From NCBI GenBank assembly GCA_034401795.1, contig CM067373.1, positions 39,543,669 to 39,607,668 of the forward strand: a DNA stretch of 64,000 nt, given 5' to 3'. Each line of letters opens with the position of its first letter. Within the stretch, counting starts at the first letter, position 1. This document shows positions 44,316 through 56,925 of the stretch, one piece after another. The notes beneath the pieces were generated by a model. It saw nothing but the letters and a program-made list of their open reading frames with translations, was not told where the DNA came from and did no database searches. Both the position numbers and the translations under genes were made by a program. This DNA comes from Chaetoderma sp. LZ-2023a. Lineage: Eukaryota; Mollusca; Caudofoveata; Chaetodermatida; Chaetodermatidae.

Positions 44316-44639
44316 TCATTTCAGTTTCTTTCTATTATGATACTGCTGAGTCTTTAACTTCACAGATTTCACTAAAGACGAAATACTCGCATCTTTTACT
44401 TTCTCACTAACACTTGACTCCGGTAATGTCACAGGCAACTTGTGTTTACGAATTTTAGCTTCTTTTAAATTAATCACTGATGACTGTAGCTTTTTGTTAT
44501 CCTCTTCTTTTCTACGCTTACGCTTTTCCTCGATAATCGTGTCCATTGCTTTTGTCTTTTTAAACTCGGGAGCCGTGGGGTCGATGTTGTAGTGATGGGA
44601 TGAGTACACAGCATCAAAGCGTGGATCAGCGATGTTTAT
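44316..44639 (-). CDS. ESF1: ESF1 last coding exon (NUC153 domain and basic C terminus)
   Basis: ESF1 is a nucleolar protein needed for early 18S pre-rRNA processing. On the minus strand, after acceptor CTACTTCCAG, 107 codons read I-N-I-A-D-P-R-F-D-A-V-Y-S-S-H-H-Y-N-I-D-P-T-A-P-E-F-K-K-T-K-A-M. This is the NUC153 signature found near the end of ESF1. A K/R/E-rich coiled segment follows and then the closing S-L-V-K-S-V-K-L-K-T-Q-Q-Y-H-N-R-K-K-L-K and TGA at 44316. Phase 0 matches the exon at 58465-58623, giving D-T-F-A|I-N-I-A. Length and order fit the family C terminus. Confidence 0.92.
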   Translation of the reverse strand: MNIADPRFDAVYSSHHYNIDPTAPEFKKTKAMDTIIEEKRKRRKEEDNKKLQSSVINLKEAKIRKHKLPVTLPESSVSEKVKDASISSLVKSVKLKTQQYHNRKKLK

Positions 44640-44880
44640 CTGGAAGTAGAAACAACACACACAATGGTCATCATGAATACATAACTTGAGATACACACAA
44701 AGTCAGGATTCAGAGAATCAAAAAATGGTGTAGATTTCGAAAACAATGATGCTGTAAGTTGTTGCTGTTGTTTTAGACTCCAACAGCTTCATCGTTTTCA
44801 GAATTTAGACAAAATGAGCTGCTGCTGTCGTTTTAGACTCCAACAGCTTCATTGTTTTCAGAATTTAGACACAATGAACC
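44640..44880. other. Start of the 13.8-kb ESF1 intron (3' end on minus)
   Basis: Holds the splice acceptor region and an 80-bp direct duplication around CTCCAACAGCTTCATYGTTT and TCAGAATTTAGACA (44776-44876). No gene. Confidence 0.55.
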
Positions 44881-44882
44881 TC

Positions 44883-46106
44883 GCCTGCAAGGGTTAGAGT
44901 AATGACCCTCGTCCTGTAGGGGTTAGAGTAATAACCATTACCCTGTAGGTGTTAGAGTAATGACCATTACCCTGTGGGTGTTAGAGTAATGCCCCTCACC
45001 CTGTAGGGTTAGAGTAATGACCCTCGCTCTGTAGGGGTTAGAGTAATGACCCTCACCCTGTATGGGTTAGAGTAATGACCATTACCCTGTAGGGTTAGAG
45101 TAATGACCATTACCCTGTAGGGTTAGAGTAATGCCCCTTGCCATGTAGGGGTTAGAGTAATGCCCCTCACCCTGTAGGGGTTAGAGTAATGCCCCTCGCC
45201 CTGTAGGGGTTAGAGTAATGCCCCTCGCCATGTAGGGGTTAGAGTAATGCCCCTCGCCCTGTAGGGTTAGAATAATCACCCTCGCTCTGTATGGGTTAGA
45301 GTAATGCCCCTCGCCATGTATGGGTTAGAGTAATGCCCCTCACCATGTAGGGGTTAGAGTAATGCCCCTCACCATGTAGGGGTTAGAGTAATGCCCCTCA
45401 TCATGTAGGGGTTAGAGTAATGCCCCTCGCCATGTAGGGGCTAGAGTAATGACCATTACCCTGTAGGGGTTAAAGTATTGACCATTACCCTGTAGGGGTT
45501 AAAGTAATGACCATTACCCTGGAGGGGTTAAAGTAATGACCATTACCCTGTAGGGGTTAAAGTAATGACCATTACCCTGTATGTGTTAGAGTAATGCCCC
45601 TCGCCATGTAGGGGTTAGAGTAATGCCCCTCACCATGTAGGGGTTAGAGTAATGCCCCTCGCCATGTAGGGGTTAAAGTAATGACCCTTACCCTGTATGT
45701 GTTAGAGTAATGACCCTTGCCCTGTAGGGGTTAGAGTAGTAACCATCACCCTGCAGGGGTTAGGGTAATGAACCTCACCTTGTAGGGGTTAGAGTAATGA
45801 CCCTCGCCATGTAGGGGTTAAAGTAATGACCATTACCCTGTATGTGTTAGAGTAATGACCCTCACCCTGTAGGGGTTACAGTAATCACCCTCACCCTGTA
45901 GGGGTTAGGGTGATGATGCAAGCCCCCTATGGGGTTAGGGTAATGAACCTCACCTTGTATGGGTTAGAGTAATAATGAATCTCGCCATGTAGGGGTTAAG
46001 GTAATAACCCTTGCCCTGTAGGGGTTAGTAATGATGTGTGCCCTGTATGGGTTGTAATGAACCATCACACTGTAGGGGTTAGGGTAATGACCCTCGCCAT
46101 GTATGT
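44883..46106. repeat. 29-bp minisatellite, left part
   Basis: The unit GGGGTTAGAGTAATGACCCTCGCCCTGTA repeats about 42 times with variants. It is interrupted at 46107 by the full-length LINE and resumes at 49984. Confidence 0.93.
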
Positions 46107-49100
46107 CTTCTTCTTTTCGATCGCTGGTATCACACTTGGAGAGCCGTTCTCAAGATGAAATCTGTGGTTTTCTGCAGTTCTTCCACAGGTCCGTACAGCT
46201 TTTCAAGAAAAGAGGTTGACAAAGGCCAGATCTTCTCTCAGCAGCTGATACGTACTGCAACATTAAGTATGTGCTCTGTGGTCTGTTCTGCTTCTCCACA
46301 AGTTGGTTTAGTCTGTTATGTCCAGTTCTGAGACGAAAAATGGTCACTTGTTCTGGCCTCGAGAGATGATGGTAGGCATCTTCTGATTGAGGTGTTCTAT
46401 AGAGTGACTTGATGATAGTCTTCATCTCTATGTGTAACCATGTTTTCTGTCTGATTCTCTTCTGCACCCACCTTTGCCATCTTGTCTGCTTCCTCATTTC
46501 CTTGGACTCCACAGTGTGAGGGGATCCACGGCAATGCTATCCGAAAGCATTTGATGGTTTGTAGTGCTTCTTCAAGTTGTGGCAGCTTACCTTTGGTGAT
46601 AGCCTCAAGGACAGAGCGGGCATCAGATAAAAAGACAATCTCTGCAATAGGGTCTGCTGTTCTGCTGATGGTATTAGCTGCATGGACCAGTGCTTCGACT
46701 TCAGCTCTGTAGTTTGTGCAGTGTTTGCCTGTCGGTATTGCAGCTGACTCATGTTGTCCGTTTGGATACTTTATGTGCAGTCCGGCACCTCCGCTCCTAA
46801 TTGCATCTTTGGCTGATCCATCTGTGTAGATCCTTATCCATGTCTCCTGAGGGTACATTTCTTCCAGCATGGCTAGGGTCAGGGCCTTCTTGCTCACATC
46901 ACTGTGTTCATCTTTGGTTGTGAGATGAGGTACTGTGGTGCGAATAGCTGTTCTCTAGTTTGTTTTCCCAGGGTGGTGGATCAAGGGTGTGGTTTGGGTC
47001 TTCTATTTGTGCTGGCAACATTTCTTGGTGTTTCCTTTGAAGTGCTTTTGTCTCTTTCACAAAACCTGATCTTTTAAGTCTTCCTGATGACAGCTGTGCT
47101 TGCCTGATCTTCATCGGGTGGTTGTTGAACGATTTGAACTTTGCAGCTTGGATCAGTGCTTTGCATTCCCTTCCTTTACTAAGTGGGGGGATGCCTGCCG
47201 TCTGCTCCATTTTTTCTATTGGTGTTGATCTCATTCCACCAGTGATGATGCGCAGTGCCTGGTTTTGTACTCTGTCGAGGTTCTGTTGATAAGATTTAGC
47301 TGCTGTCATCCATGAGCTGGATCCATACTCAAGGTGTGGTCATACGGCACCTAGGTAGATGGTCTTGAGGATCCTTTCATTGGCACCCCACTTTGTTCCT
47401 GCCAGCTTCCTTATGATGTTTAGCTTTCTTCTGGCCTTTGCCTCTGCGTTCTGGATGTGCTCCTTCCATGTTAATCTTCTGTCATAGGTGACTCCCAGGT
47501 ATGTCTGCTGGTCCTCGTACTCGAGTGGAGTACCGCCCAGTGTCAGATTGCCAACCTTGGTTTTGGTGGACAGTGAGAATAGCATGGCTGATGATTTTTC
47601 TTTGTTGATGGTAATACACCAGCGATTGGCCCAAGCTGTAATTCTGTCCAAGGCGAGCTGCATTCTGTACGTGGCAGTCATTGTGTACTCCTCGGTGCAC
47701 CAGAGTACGAGGTCATCTGCATAGAGGGCGGCTTGGATCCCATTGGGCAGCTCTGCTACAATGTCATTAATGAAGAGTATGAACAGAGTTGGTGATAATA
47801 CTCCGCCTTGTGGTACCCCTTGTCTCAGCAATACATTCTGTCCAGATTGTCCATCCACCAGCACCCTAGCTCTGCGATTGTGTAGGTATGACTTGGTCCA
47901 TCGGAACATGTTGCCACCGATGCCTGTGCGCCGGAGCTTCACGAGGAGGCCATCCTTCCACACCTTGTCAAATGCCTTCTGCAGATCGATAAAGGCAGCT
48001 AGCATCACCTTCTTGGCTTGAAGTGTCCTCTATGACCTGTGCAAGATGTGTTGTTTGATCTTCTGTGCTCCTGTATCTTCTGAAGCCAGCCTGTTCTGAA
48101 ACTATAATGTTCTCCGACTCCAGGTACCACTGCAACCGCTGGTTGACGATGCGCTCCATGGTCTTGCATATGCAGCTTGTAAAACTGATAGGACGGTAGC
48201 TCAGCACTTTTGTCTTGTTCTTCCCTTTTTTCAGAATAGGAATCACTCTGGCTTCCTTCCAGCACTGAGGAACCTCTCCATTGGTCCAACTGAGATTAAA
48301 GATGTCTAGCAACTTGCGGAGAGATGCATTACCAAGGTGTTGGATCATTTCATTCGTAATGCCATCTGGCCCGGGAGATTTCTTCTTCTTCAATTGGCGG
48401 ATAGACTTCTTCAGTTCTGCTAAACTAATGTCAACTTTCATTGCATCGTGAGTGTTGGTGTCTGTTCTTTCCTTTTGCTCTTTTCTAACCTCTTTTTGAC
48501 GCATTCGTGGTATAGAAATGTTGCTTTCTTTTGCATATGCCTTCGCAAAGGCATCTGCAGCCATCTTTCCTGACAGTGTTTGTCCATCTTCTTCAAGAGT
48601 AATCTTCTCTCCCCCGACACCCTCATCATTCAGTGCTTTAGTCAGTCTCCATAGCTTTGTGGTGTCTCTCTCTAAATTAAACCCTGCCGTCTTTTCCCTC
48701 CAGCTTCTTCTTTTGGCCTCCAGCTTGGTCTTTAGATACCTGGCTTTAGTTTGTTGTAGTGTGAAGTGGTTTTCATGACAGGGATTACCCTCTGCATCTT
48801 CTCTGGCCTTGTCTAGTTTATCATGTGCTGCTTGCAGTTCTGTTGTCCAGTAGGGGCGGTAGTTTTTCCTGTACCCTCGAGGAATCGCTTCGTTGGCAGC
48901 CTTGAGGATACTTGAATTAAATTCCATGACCGCATTGTTGATGTTTCTTCCTTCTACTGCTATATTTTGGGTAAGCTCATTGGAACGAATGCCGAACAGA
49001 CTCCAATTTGCCTTTTTGTAGTTCCACCTTGGATGTTGAGGTGAACTTGTCGAAATACTTCCAGAAAGAGAGAGGATGACTGGGCCGTGGTCGCTTCCTC

Positions 49101-49983
49101 CTAACTGCGATCCGACCACACTACTGAGGTTTCTGTGAATGTCTTCTGTACAAAATGCCAAGTCCAGCGTTGTTGTCGAGTGCCACCGGCGCAAGTAGAA
49201 GGTAGGCTGATCTGTGGGATCGTTGACAAGTAAAAGGTGCTTTTCATCTTGCCATGCTTCAATGTCTACGCCTCGTTTATCAAGTGTTCTGTATCCCCAG
49301 CTCCGAGACTGGCTATTAAAGTCTCCTGCAATGAGGAAGTGGCAGTCCGGGACCTGGATTGTGTCAAGTGAGAGATTCTTGTCATTAGGGCAGTAATAAT
49401 TGACAATGTCAATCACAGAGTTGCTGGTTGTTACCTTGATATTGATATATTTTGCCTCTTCCACAAAGGTTTTGATCTGGCTGGCGTTCACGCTGTTTCG
49501 GACCAAGGTGATCACCCCGCCTTTCTTTCTTCCTCTGGTAACCTCTGATCTTAAATGGTTTTCCTTCTTGCAGGTGTGTCTCTTGAATGCAGCAGATATC
49601 AATGTTGTTTTCGTACAGGAACTGTTCGACCTCTGATTTCTTGTTGGTAACCCCTTCTGCGTTCCAGTGCATGTTGTTGATACTGGGGTTCTCTTTGGGT
49701 TTGGTCTTCTCTTTCGGTTGGCCAGTAGCTCTCCATCCCCCCCCTCCGGCTCCACAAGACGAGTTGATGGGACCTCCAGTAGCTGAGGGTGGGCTCCTTC
49801 GAGGCGCTGCACCTGACTGGCGGATCCTCACAGGGCGAGCACCATTTCGGTTGATTCGATCTCCAAGTGTCATTCATTTGCGTTGTGCATAATGCTCTGG
49901 TTAGCCCCTCCAAATGTCTGGATTGACACCCAGTGGGTTACACCCCTGTGCCACATTGAGGCCGAGCATATAGTCTTAAACAG
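46107..49983 (-). mobile_element. Full-length I-group LINE (3,877 bp) with 11-bp TSD
   Basis: The target duplication GCCATGTATGT, itself part of the minisatellite unit, lies at 46096-46106 and 49984-49994. On the minus strand the element starts CTGTTTAAGACTATATGCTC and ends CAGCGATCGAAAAGAAGAAG. It encodes one long ORF with endonuclease, RT and RNase H. It is close in sequence to the truncated copy at 41328-42222, so the family was active recently. Confidence 0.95.
46130..49873 (-). pseudogene. LINE polyprotein: AP endonuclease, reverse transcriptase, RNase H
   Basis: From M-T-L-G-D-R at 49873 the frame enters an EEP endonuclease (H-W-N-A-E-G-V, C-I-Q-E-T-H-L, then I-A-G-D-F-N-S-Q-S and G-S-D-H-G-P). 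RT follows (S-P-G-P-D-G-I-T-N, Y-R-P-I-S-F-T, A-F-I-D-L-Q-K-A-F-D, G-V-P-Q-G-G-V-L-S-P, L-Y-A-D-D-L-V-L-W), then RNase H (I-Y-T-D-G-S-A and S-H-C-G-V-Q-G-N-E-E-A-D). The frame breaks near 49530, 48005, 47340 (stop), 46900 and 46440, and about 40 bp of the C-terminal Cys knuckle are missing near 46300. The catalytic Y-A-D-D is kept. Endonuclease plus RNase H in one ORF suggests the I/Nimb/Ingi group. Confidence 0.93.
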
Positions 49984-51477
49984 GCCATGTATGTGTTAGG
50001 AATGATCCTCAGCCTGTAGGGGTTAGGGTAATGACCCGCACCACATGTATGGGTTAGGAATGACCCTCAGTCTGTAGGGGTTAGTGTAATGACCTTCAGC
50101 CTGTAGGGGTTAGGATAATGACTCTAGCCCTGTATGGGTTAGGAATGACCCTCACCCTGTATGGGGTTAGGGTAATGACCCTCGCCCTGTATGGGTTAAG
50201 AATGACCCTCAGCCTGTAGGGGTTAGGGTAATGACCCTTGCCATGTATGGTTTAGGGTAATGTGTGCCCTGTATGGGGTTAGGGTAATGACCCTCACCCT
50301 GTATAGGTGTATGGTAATGACCTTCACGCTGTAGGGTTAGGGTAATGACCCTCACCATGTATGGTTTAGGGTAATGATGTGCACCCTGTATGGGTTTAGG
50401 GTAATAATACACCCCCTGTATGGGTTTAGTGTAATGACCTTGAGCCTGTAGGCATTAGTGTAACTCAGCCTATAGGGGTTAGGGTAATGAACCTCACCCT
50501 GTATGGGTTAATGTAATGACATTGAGCCTATAGGGGTTAGTGTAATGACCATCAGCCTGTAGTGGTTAGGGTAATGACCCTCGCCATGTATGGTTTAGGC
50601 TAATGATGTGCACCCTGTATGGGGTTAGGGTAATGACCCTTGCCCTGTATGGGTTTAGGGTAATGACCCTCACCATGTATGGTTTAGGGTAATGATGTGC
50701 ACCCTGTATGGGTTTAGGGTAATAATATGCGCCCTGTATGGGTTTAGGGTACTGATCCTCATGCTGTATGGGGTTATGGTAATGACCTTCACCCTGTAGG
50801 GGTTAGGCTAATGACCCTTGTCATGCATGGGTTAGGAATGACCCACAGCCTGTAGGGGTTAGAGTAATGGCCCTCAACCTGGGGGGGGGGTAAGGTAATG
50901 ACTAACCATGTATGGTTAGGAATGACCCTCAGCCTCTAGGGGTTAGTATAATGACCTTCAACCTGCATGGGTTAGGGTAATGACTAGCCCTTTATGGGTT
51001 AGGAATGACCCTCGCTCTGTATGGGTTAGTATAATTACTGTTACTCTGTATGGGTTAATGTAATGAACCTCACTCTGTAGGGTTAGTGTAATGACCTTGA
51101 GCCTATAGGGGTTAGTGTAATGACCCTCAGCTTGTAGGGGTTAGTGTAATGACCTTAAGCCTGTAGGGGTTAGTGTAACTCAGCCTATAAGGGTTAGGGT
51201 AATGAACCTCATCCTGTATGGGTTAGTGTAATGACCTTGAACCTATAGGGGTTAGTGTAATGACCCTCAGCCTGTAGGGTTTAGTGTAATGACCCTCAGT
51301 CTGTAGGGGTTAGTGTAATGGCTTGAACCTATAGGGGTTAGTGTAATGACTCTCAGCCTGTAAGGTTTAGTGTAATGACCATCAGCCTGGAGGGGTTAGG
51401 GTAATGACCCTCAGCCTGTAGAAGTTAGGGTAACGACCCTCACCATGTATGGGTTAGTGTAATGAACCTCATCCTTC
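49984..51477. repeat. 29-bp minisatellite, right part
   Basis: Continuation of 44883-46106, more degenerate, with TTAGGGTAATGACCCTCA and TTAGTGTAATGACC variants and some 27- and 31-bp units. It ends at the 5' broken edge of element C. Confidence 0.93.
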
Positions 51478-52298
51478 GAACAAACTTATTTCCTTAGATG
51501 ATGCTGTATGAGTTTTGAATCGATCCCCAAGCGGTTTCGGACTAGATTTTTAGACATTTCTAAAAATCGGCCAAACTCCAAGATGGCCGCCAACCAAACT
51601 GGCTGACCGGCTTCAGTGGAACAAACCTGTATTTCTCCTTCGATCAATACTCACCATTCTATTACTTCTGATACAAGCTAGCCTGGATAGCTGGGCCCTA
51701 GGACTATAGACTTAGTAAGCTTTACCGACTCCTGGAACCGGGTACTCGGCTCCCAACTGCTGAGTACCCGTTTGCCATGAAGCTCATTCTTGTTTGCATA
51801 GCAACAAGAGCTACATGCTTTTTTGTGCAGTTGTCTTTTTCTGTGTAATTGTGATAGCTTTGTGTGCTCTCTAAGGATTATATTGGATTACCATGGATAG
51901 AGCCGATGATAACCAGGTTGTATAATTCCATGTTATTCCATAGTTAAAAGACTTAGGTCTTCAAAATTTTGTCTGTGTCGCATGTTCCAATTTCTGACCC
52001 CAAAGAATCTGGGACGTGTGTTAACAACGAAATATGCCAGATTGATCGCCTTCCTTTAACCCCAACAGGCGATCAGCAGATATGAAATAAGGTGTTGGCT
52101 TTACGGTGTTCTAACACGAAAATCGGCTGACATCGTTCTCCGTAAGATCCGAGCGGGTGACATCACACCCGTGTTGTCTCGGATTTTTATGTGAAGAAAA
52201 TGTTTCATTAATTCGCGCATCTGATTCTGGGTGCTGCATACTTTATTGGTACCACGATCTGTTTGCAATGATCGGTGGTTTCAAAATTCTTGATTTAG

Positions 52299-53453
52299 AT
52301 GTGTGGTCTGCGGTTTTACCGCGTGCTACAGCAGTTTGTTTACATTTTCTTGGCGGTCAGGCATGGGGTGCCGTTGGCGCCCGTGTTTGGCCACAGTTCT
52401 TCAACCATTACGGGTCCGCACGGTTTTCCGTGCGGGCCTACTCCATGGACTGGTGTTTTTCATGGGGTGGTGGCGGAACCGTACGGTACCAGAGTTCCTG
52501 GCATATCAGCAATGGCTCCTAGCCGGGAGGCCGTTGCTGGTAGGGCCGTGAACACGTCAACGGGTGATGTGTTCACGGGAGTGTCCTCCTCAGAGACAGA
52601 TTGGTCAGAGGCTCTGGCTTGGCTAGCCAGGGTAGACCCGTCTGTGGTTTCGACCACGGCCGAGGAGGATGCACCCCGTCCATCGGTGGCATCGATTAGG
52701 ACGGGGATCTTGCCCGCAGCCCGGATCCAGTCTATTGGATGACTGCTGGGTGTCCAGAGGGCTGGAGCGGGTGGCCCCGCCCCAGCGCTGGTGGACAAGT
52801 CTCAGGTACACCAAGACGAAGTCCTGTCCCTATGTGATGAGGGGGTGAGGGCAGCAATGAGTGCTGTCAACCATTCTTATCGCCTTCTTCAGTCGGTGTG
52901 GGCTGAAGCGGGGGCAGGCCACCATGTGCCACCTGTGGCGCTTTCATGTGTTAATGACGGCCTGATGCTGTCTATGGACGCATTGGCAAGGGTGCAAGCG
53001 CATGTGACGAAGTATAGGAGGCAGATGGTCCTTGACCATATGCGTCCAGCTACTGCCGTTAGGGAGCGTATTCTTGGGATGCCCCTTACTGGCCCTAGCA
53101 TCTTTGGTGGCCAAGCGTGGGCCATCTTAGAAGACACGGCCAACAACGAGCAGAATCGGTTGGTGGTTAATCTGCAGCTAGAGCTAGTGCATCAGGCACA
53201 CGCACTAGGGGATGTAGCCAAGCCACTAACCGGGCAACCTTCTAAGAAGCAGAAGCACAAAAGCAAGGCGAAAGCTAAGCCTAGTGCTGCTTCTGCTGGG
53301 TCTTTTCAGCCGCCTCTGGCGAAGAAGGCCAAGAAGGTTGTGGAGGCCCCTACCCTCCCCAATGTTGCTCCTGATCGCCCAAGGCGGGAACGGCAAGGGA
53401 AGGGGAAGGGTAAGTCCTCTAATGGCGGAAAGAAGGGAGCGGATCGTACCTGA
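52299..53453 (+). pseudogene. DIRS copy 2 gag-like ORF, internally deleted
   Basis: Retains the H-G-V-P-L-A-P-V to S-I-R-T-G-I-L-P-A-A-R-I-Q-S segment. It jumps at about 52738 over the region present at 18012-18185 in copy 1, and resumes with V-H-Q-D-E-V-L-S-L-C-D-E-G-V-R. It ends in a basic K-G-K-G-K tail and a stop at 53451-53453. The N-terminal Cys/His cluster is deleted. The region that is duplicated in copy 1 is single here. Confidence 0.75.
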
Positions 53454-53469
53454 GGGTACGAGGGCTCCC

Positions 53470-55420
53470 TTCGTATCTGCCTGGACCGCACCTGTGCGAC
53501 AGGAACAGCGGTGCCAGTTAGACCGGCCAAGCCAAGACCAAAATGGTTCTCACTCTCTCTCGTCAAGAGAGGGAGGGGGGGGGGGAGCAGATCGTGAGCC
53601 AGACACCCGCATTAGGCGAGGTGTGACGTCACACAGTCTGGTCCTGGGATGATTATCCCAGGGGTACATGCCGGAGTGGTGGGATTTTTCACCACAGAAT
53701 CTGTCTTTGGTACCTGTCTGGACACCCGTACCAAGGGAACCAGACAATTTAGAAGCCATTCAAAACGAAGTGTCAACTTTGCTTCTGAAGGGAGCAATAA
53801 AACCAGCAAACCGGAACAATCCAGGCTTCTATTCAAACATGTTCCTTATTCCCAAGAGCACAGGGTGATGGAGACCCGTACTCAATCTCAGGCCATTAAA
53901 TTGGTTTATGCATAGGCCTCGGTTCCAGATGGAAACTCTGAGGTCGGTAATGGCAGGATTGAGGAAGGGAATGTGGTGTGTATCGATCGATCTGAAAGAT
54001 GCATATTTCCACATTCCAATGAACAGGAGTTGTCACAGATTTCTGAGATTTGCATTTCAGAATCAAGTGTGGGAGTTTGTAGTCCTCCGATTTGGCCTGT
54101 CAACAGCTCCACAGGTTTTCACCAGAGTGGTCCTTGCGGTGACAGCGTTTCTCAGAAAAGAGAACGTGGCAGTTCACAGCTACATAGACGACTGGCTGAT
54201 CAAAGCAGACACATCAGCCAGGTTAGAGGTGGATACTGCTCTGACAATGAAGTTACTTTCAGATCTAGGCTGGATAGTCAACAAGGAGAAATCCGAGTTG
54301 ACACCCACTCAACAGTTCGTTTATTTAGGGATGCGATTCGATCTCGAGGAGAGCAGAGTTTACCCGTCAGAGCCCAGAGTGGCGTCTCTGTTAGCCCTCC
54401 TCAAGAGTTTTCGATTGGGAAACCACATTCAGGCGAGGTGGTTTCTTCAGATGCTGGGCATGATGGTCTCCGTGGAGCAGGTAATCCTGTACGCTGCTCT
54501 GATGCGAAGACCTATCCAGTTGTATCTGATGTCTCTGTGGAAACAGAGAACAGAAACCCCTGTCAAAACTGGTGCCAGTTTTGGAGCCAATAATATCGCA
54601 TCTTGTATGGTGGAAAAAGCATCAGAATCTCCTAGTAGGGGTTTCGCTGCACCTACCCCACCCCCAGTTGTCCGTGAACACGGATGCATCGCTGGAGGGA
54701 TGGGGGGGGGCCTGCCTGGGAGAACACCAGGTCTCGGGCACATGGACTCTCCAAGAGAGCCAGCTGCATATCAATCTGTTGGAAATGATGGCAGTGGAAC
54801 TGGCACTGGAAAAGTTTCTTCCAAAAGTCAGGGGCAAGGCGATATTGATACGGTCAGACAACTCGACAGTAGTATCATACACAAATCGCCAAGGCGGGAC
54901 CAAGTCACCCACACTATGTATCAAAGTGTGGCACTTGGTTCAATGGTGCAGAAATTACTCGGTTGTTTTGAAAGCAGCTCACATTCCTGGGCGATTGAAC
55001 ATTCTGGCGGATGCTTTGTCTTGGAGACAGAGAATTCTGCCAACAGAATGGTCTCTCAACCCTCCAGTTCTTCACAGGATCTTCGAGCATTGGGGAAAAC
55101 CCAATGTGGACTTGTTCGCCACAAAGGAAAATGCTCAAATCATGACTTATGTCTCGCCGATTCCAGATCCAAATGCCGTCGATCTGGCGATAAGCTGGAG
55201 AGGGATGCATGCTTACGCGTACCCACCCAATATTTCTTCTACCAAGATATTGAAGATCAGGGAGGAACCGTGCCTGGTCCTGCTAATAGCACCATTTTGG
55301 CCCAGCAGGGCGTGGTTCATGGATCTTCTAGATCTGCTGGTGGACAATCCAGTGCAGTTACCCGAGATTCCGAACATAATCACCCAGGCCAAGGGACGCT
55401 TCCTACACGAGCGTCCATGA
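53470..55420 (+). pseudogene. DIRS copy 2 RT / RNase H / methyltransferase-like ORF
   Basis: The catalytic box is intact, Y-I-D-D at 54181-54192, with S-I-D-L-K-D-A-Y-F-H-I-P before it. A TGA at 53866-53868 replaces the glycine codon of S-T-G-G-W-R. One extra A near 54552 shifts the frame before RNase H, which then continues from about 54572 with T-D-A-S, N-L-L-E-M, S-D-N-S-T and L-A-D-A-L-S. An extra glycine codon sits in a G-run near 54708. The tryptophan lost in copy 1 is kept (P-S-R-A-W-F). The end is a TGA after H-E-R-P at 55420. Confidence 0.92.
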
Positions 55421-55442
55421 AATGTTCAAATTGACTGTGTGA

Positions 55443-56385
55443 ATGTTATCAAACAACGTTCCACGTCGGAAGGCTTTTCTCGACAAGCTGCGAGGAGGTC
55501 AACCTTCAAGTCATATAACAACAAGGTTAACAGATTTGCAGACTGGTGTGAAGGAGAGTATTGATACCTTTCAATCCACTATTCAGCAAATAGCAGACTT
55601 TCTCTGTGAGCTGTTCTTTTCAGGACTAGCTCCTGTCACAATTGCTGGATACAAGTCGGCTTTGGCATCAGTTATCCCTTGTCTAGCCAACAGGGATAGT
55701 CCAGAGGTGGCCCAGTTGAATGTGATGGTGACAGGAATGAGCAATCCCCGACCGAGACAACCGGTAGTCATTCCAGCCTGGAGTCTATCTTTAGTGCTTA
55801 ATGTACTGGCCAAGCACCCTTTCGAACCGTTGCGTTCGGCTAGTCTAAAGCATTTGACTCTAAAGGCGGTCTTTCTATTGGCAGCTTCCTCAGCTAGAAG
55901 GCGCAGTGAGATCCATGCACTTTCAGCAGAGAGGGACCGATTTATTGTCTCCGGAGATGGTCTGCGTCTACTGCCAAGAGCAGAGTTTATGTCAAAGAAT
56001 CGATCTTTGAGATATCCCGGCAAACCGATCATTATACCGGAACTAACTAGGTTTGATCGTGATGCCAGTGTCTGGTGCCCAGTCCGTGCTTTGACTAAGT
56101 ACAAAAAACTCATTACGGTCGAATGATAGACATCTGTGGATCTGCCATAAGACTCCATATGGCACCGCATCCATGGATTCTATCTCTCGTTGGGTAGTCG
56201 AATGCATTCAGACTACCCATGAGATTGCGACTGGGCACCAGGTGCAATGCGCAAGGGCACACAATGTTAGAGGAATAGCCCCCTCGACCACCCTTTACAA
56301 TGGTATTCCGTTAGACGACATCATGGCTGTTGCACAATGGCACTGTGAGTCCTCTTTCACGGATTACTATATGAAGGATGTGTGA
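55443..56385 (+). pseudogene. DIRS copy 2 tyrosine recombinase
   Basis: Relative to copy 1 it has a 21-bp in-frame deletion near 55485, a 2-bp deletion near 55555 and an 8-bp deletion near 56108. The last two shift the frame. The catalytic residues are nonetheless present: R in S-A-R-R-R-S-E, the H-N-V-R box (His codon 56260-56262) and the tyrosine region S-S-F-T-D-Y-Y ending at TGA 56383-56385. Confidence 0.92.
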
Positions 56386-56925
56386 GACTCCGCCAATCCA
56401 CTCGCTTTAGCTGTTTTGAAACGATAGTTATATATTGACCACACTGCTCTTCTCCCTTTTTTGGCATTTGTAAGAAAGAATTAAGAAGCAGACATGGTCG
56501 AGCGAGAGGATGTCAACCAGATTGTCACTGATGGCCCGACAAGTGAATGGTTGGAGGCTCCACGTCTGAAATCCAAATATCATGAGGTAATTCAAGATTG
56601 AGAGTTTTTCGTATCATGTCTATATATCATGTTCATTCATCTTATATATTCATGCTCATTCCCATGCTAATAAATGCAAAGAGCAGTTAACCCACTTGGC
56701 ATATTTGTGTTTTCAGGCGAGATGCATGTTCGTGAGTTCTCTCCCTTTTCTTAGAAGAAAAGGGGGGGGGGGGCAGTGATGCGAATGTGATTCGGTTCTG
56801 TTAACTTGATGGTCCTTTTAGGTCTCCATTAATCAAGTTTAAGTCTAGCTCTTTCTCCAAGGGGCAAAAGTAGCAATTGATGGCTTGCCCCTTCCCACCA
56901 GGTTACTGTATAAATCTGGTGTATA

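Noticed and set aside
44883..46106. True interstitial telomere
   Set aside because: TTAGGG occurs once per 29-bp unit rather than in tandem.
49599..49892. Open frames antisense to the LINE 5' end
   Set aside because: Explained by the endonuclease-coding strand; no independent signal.
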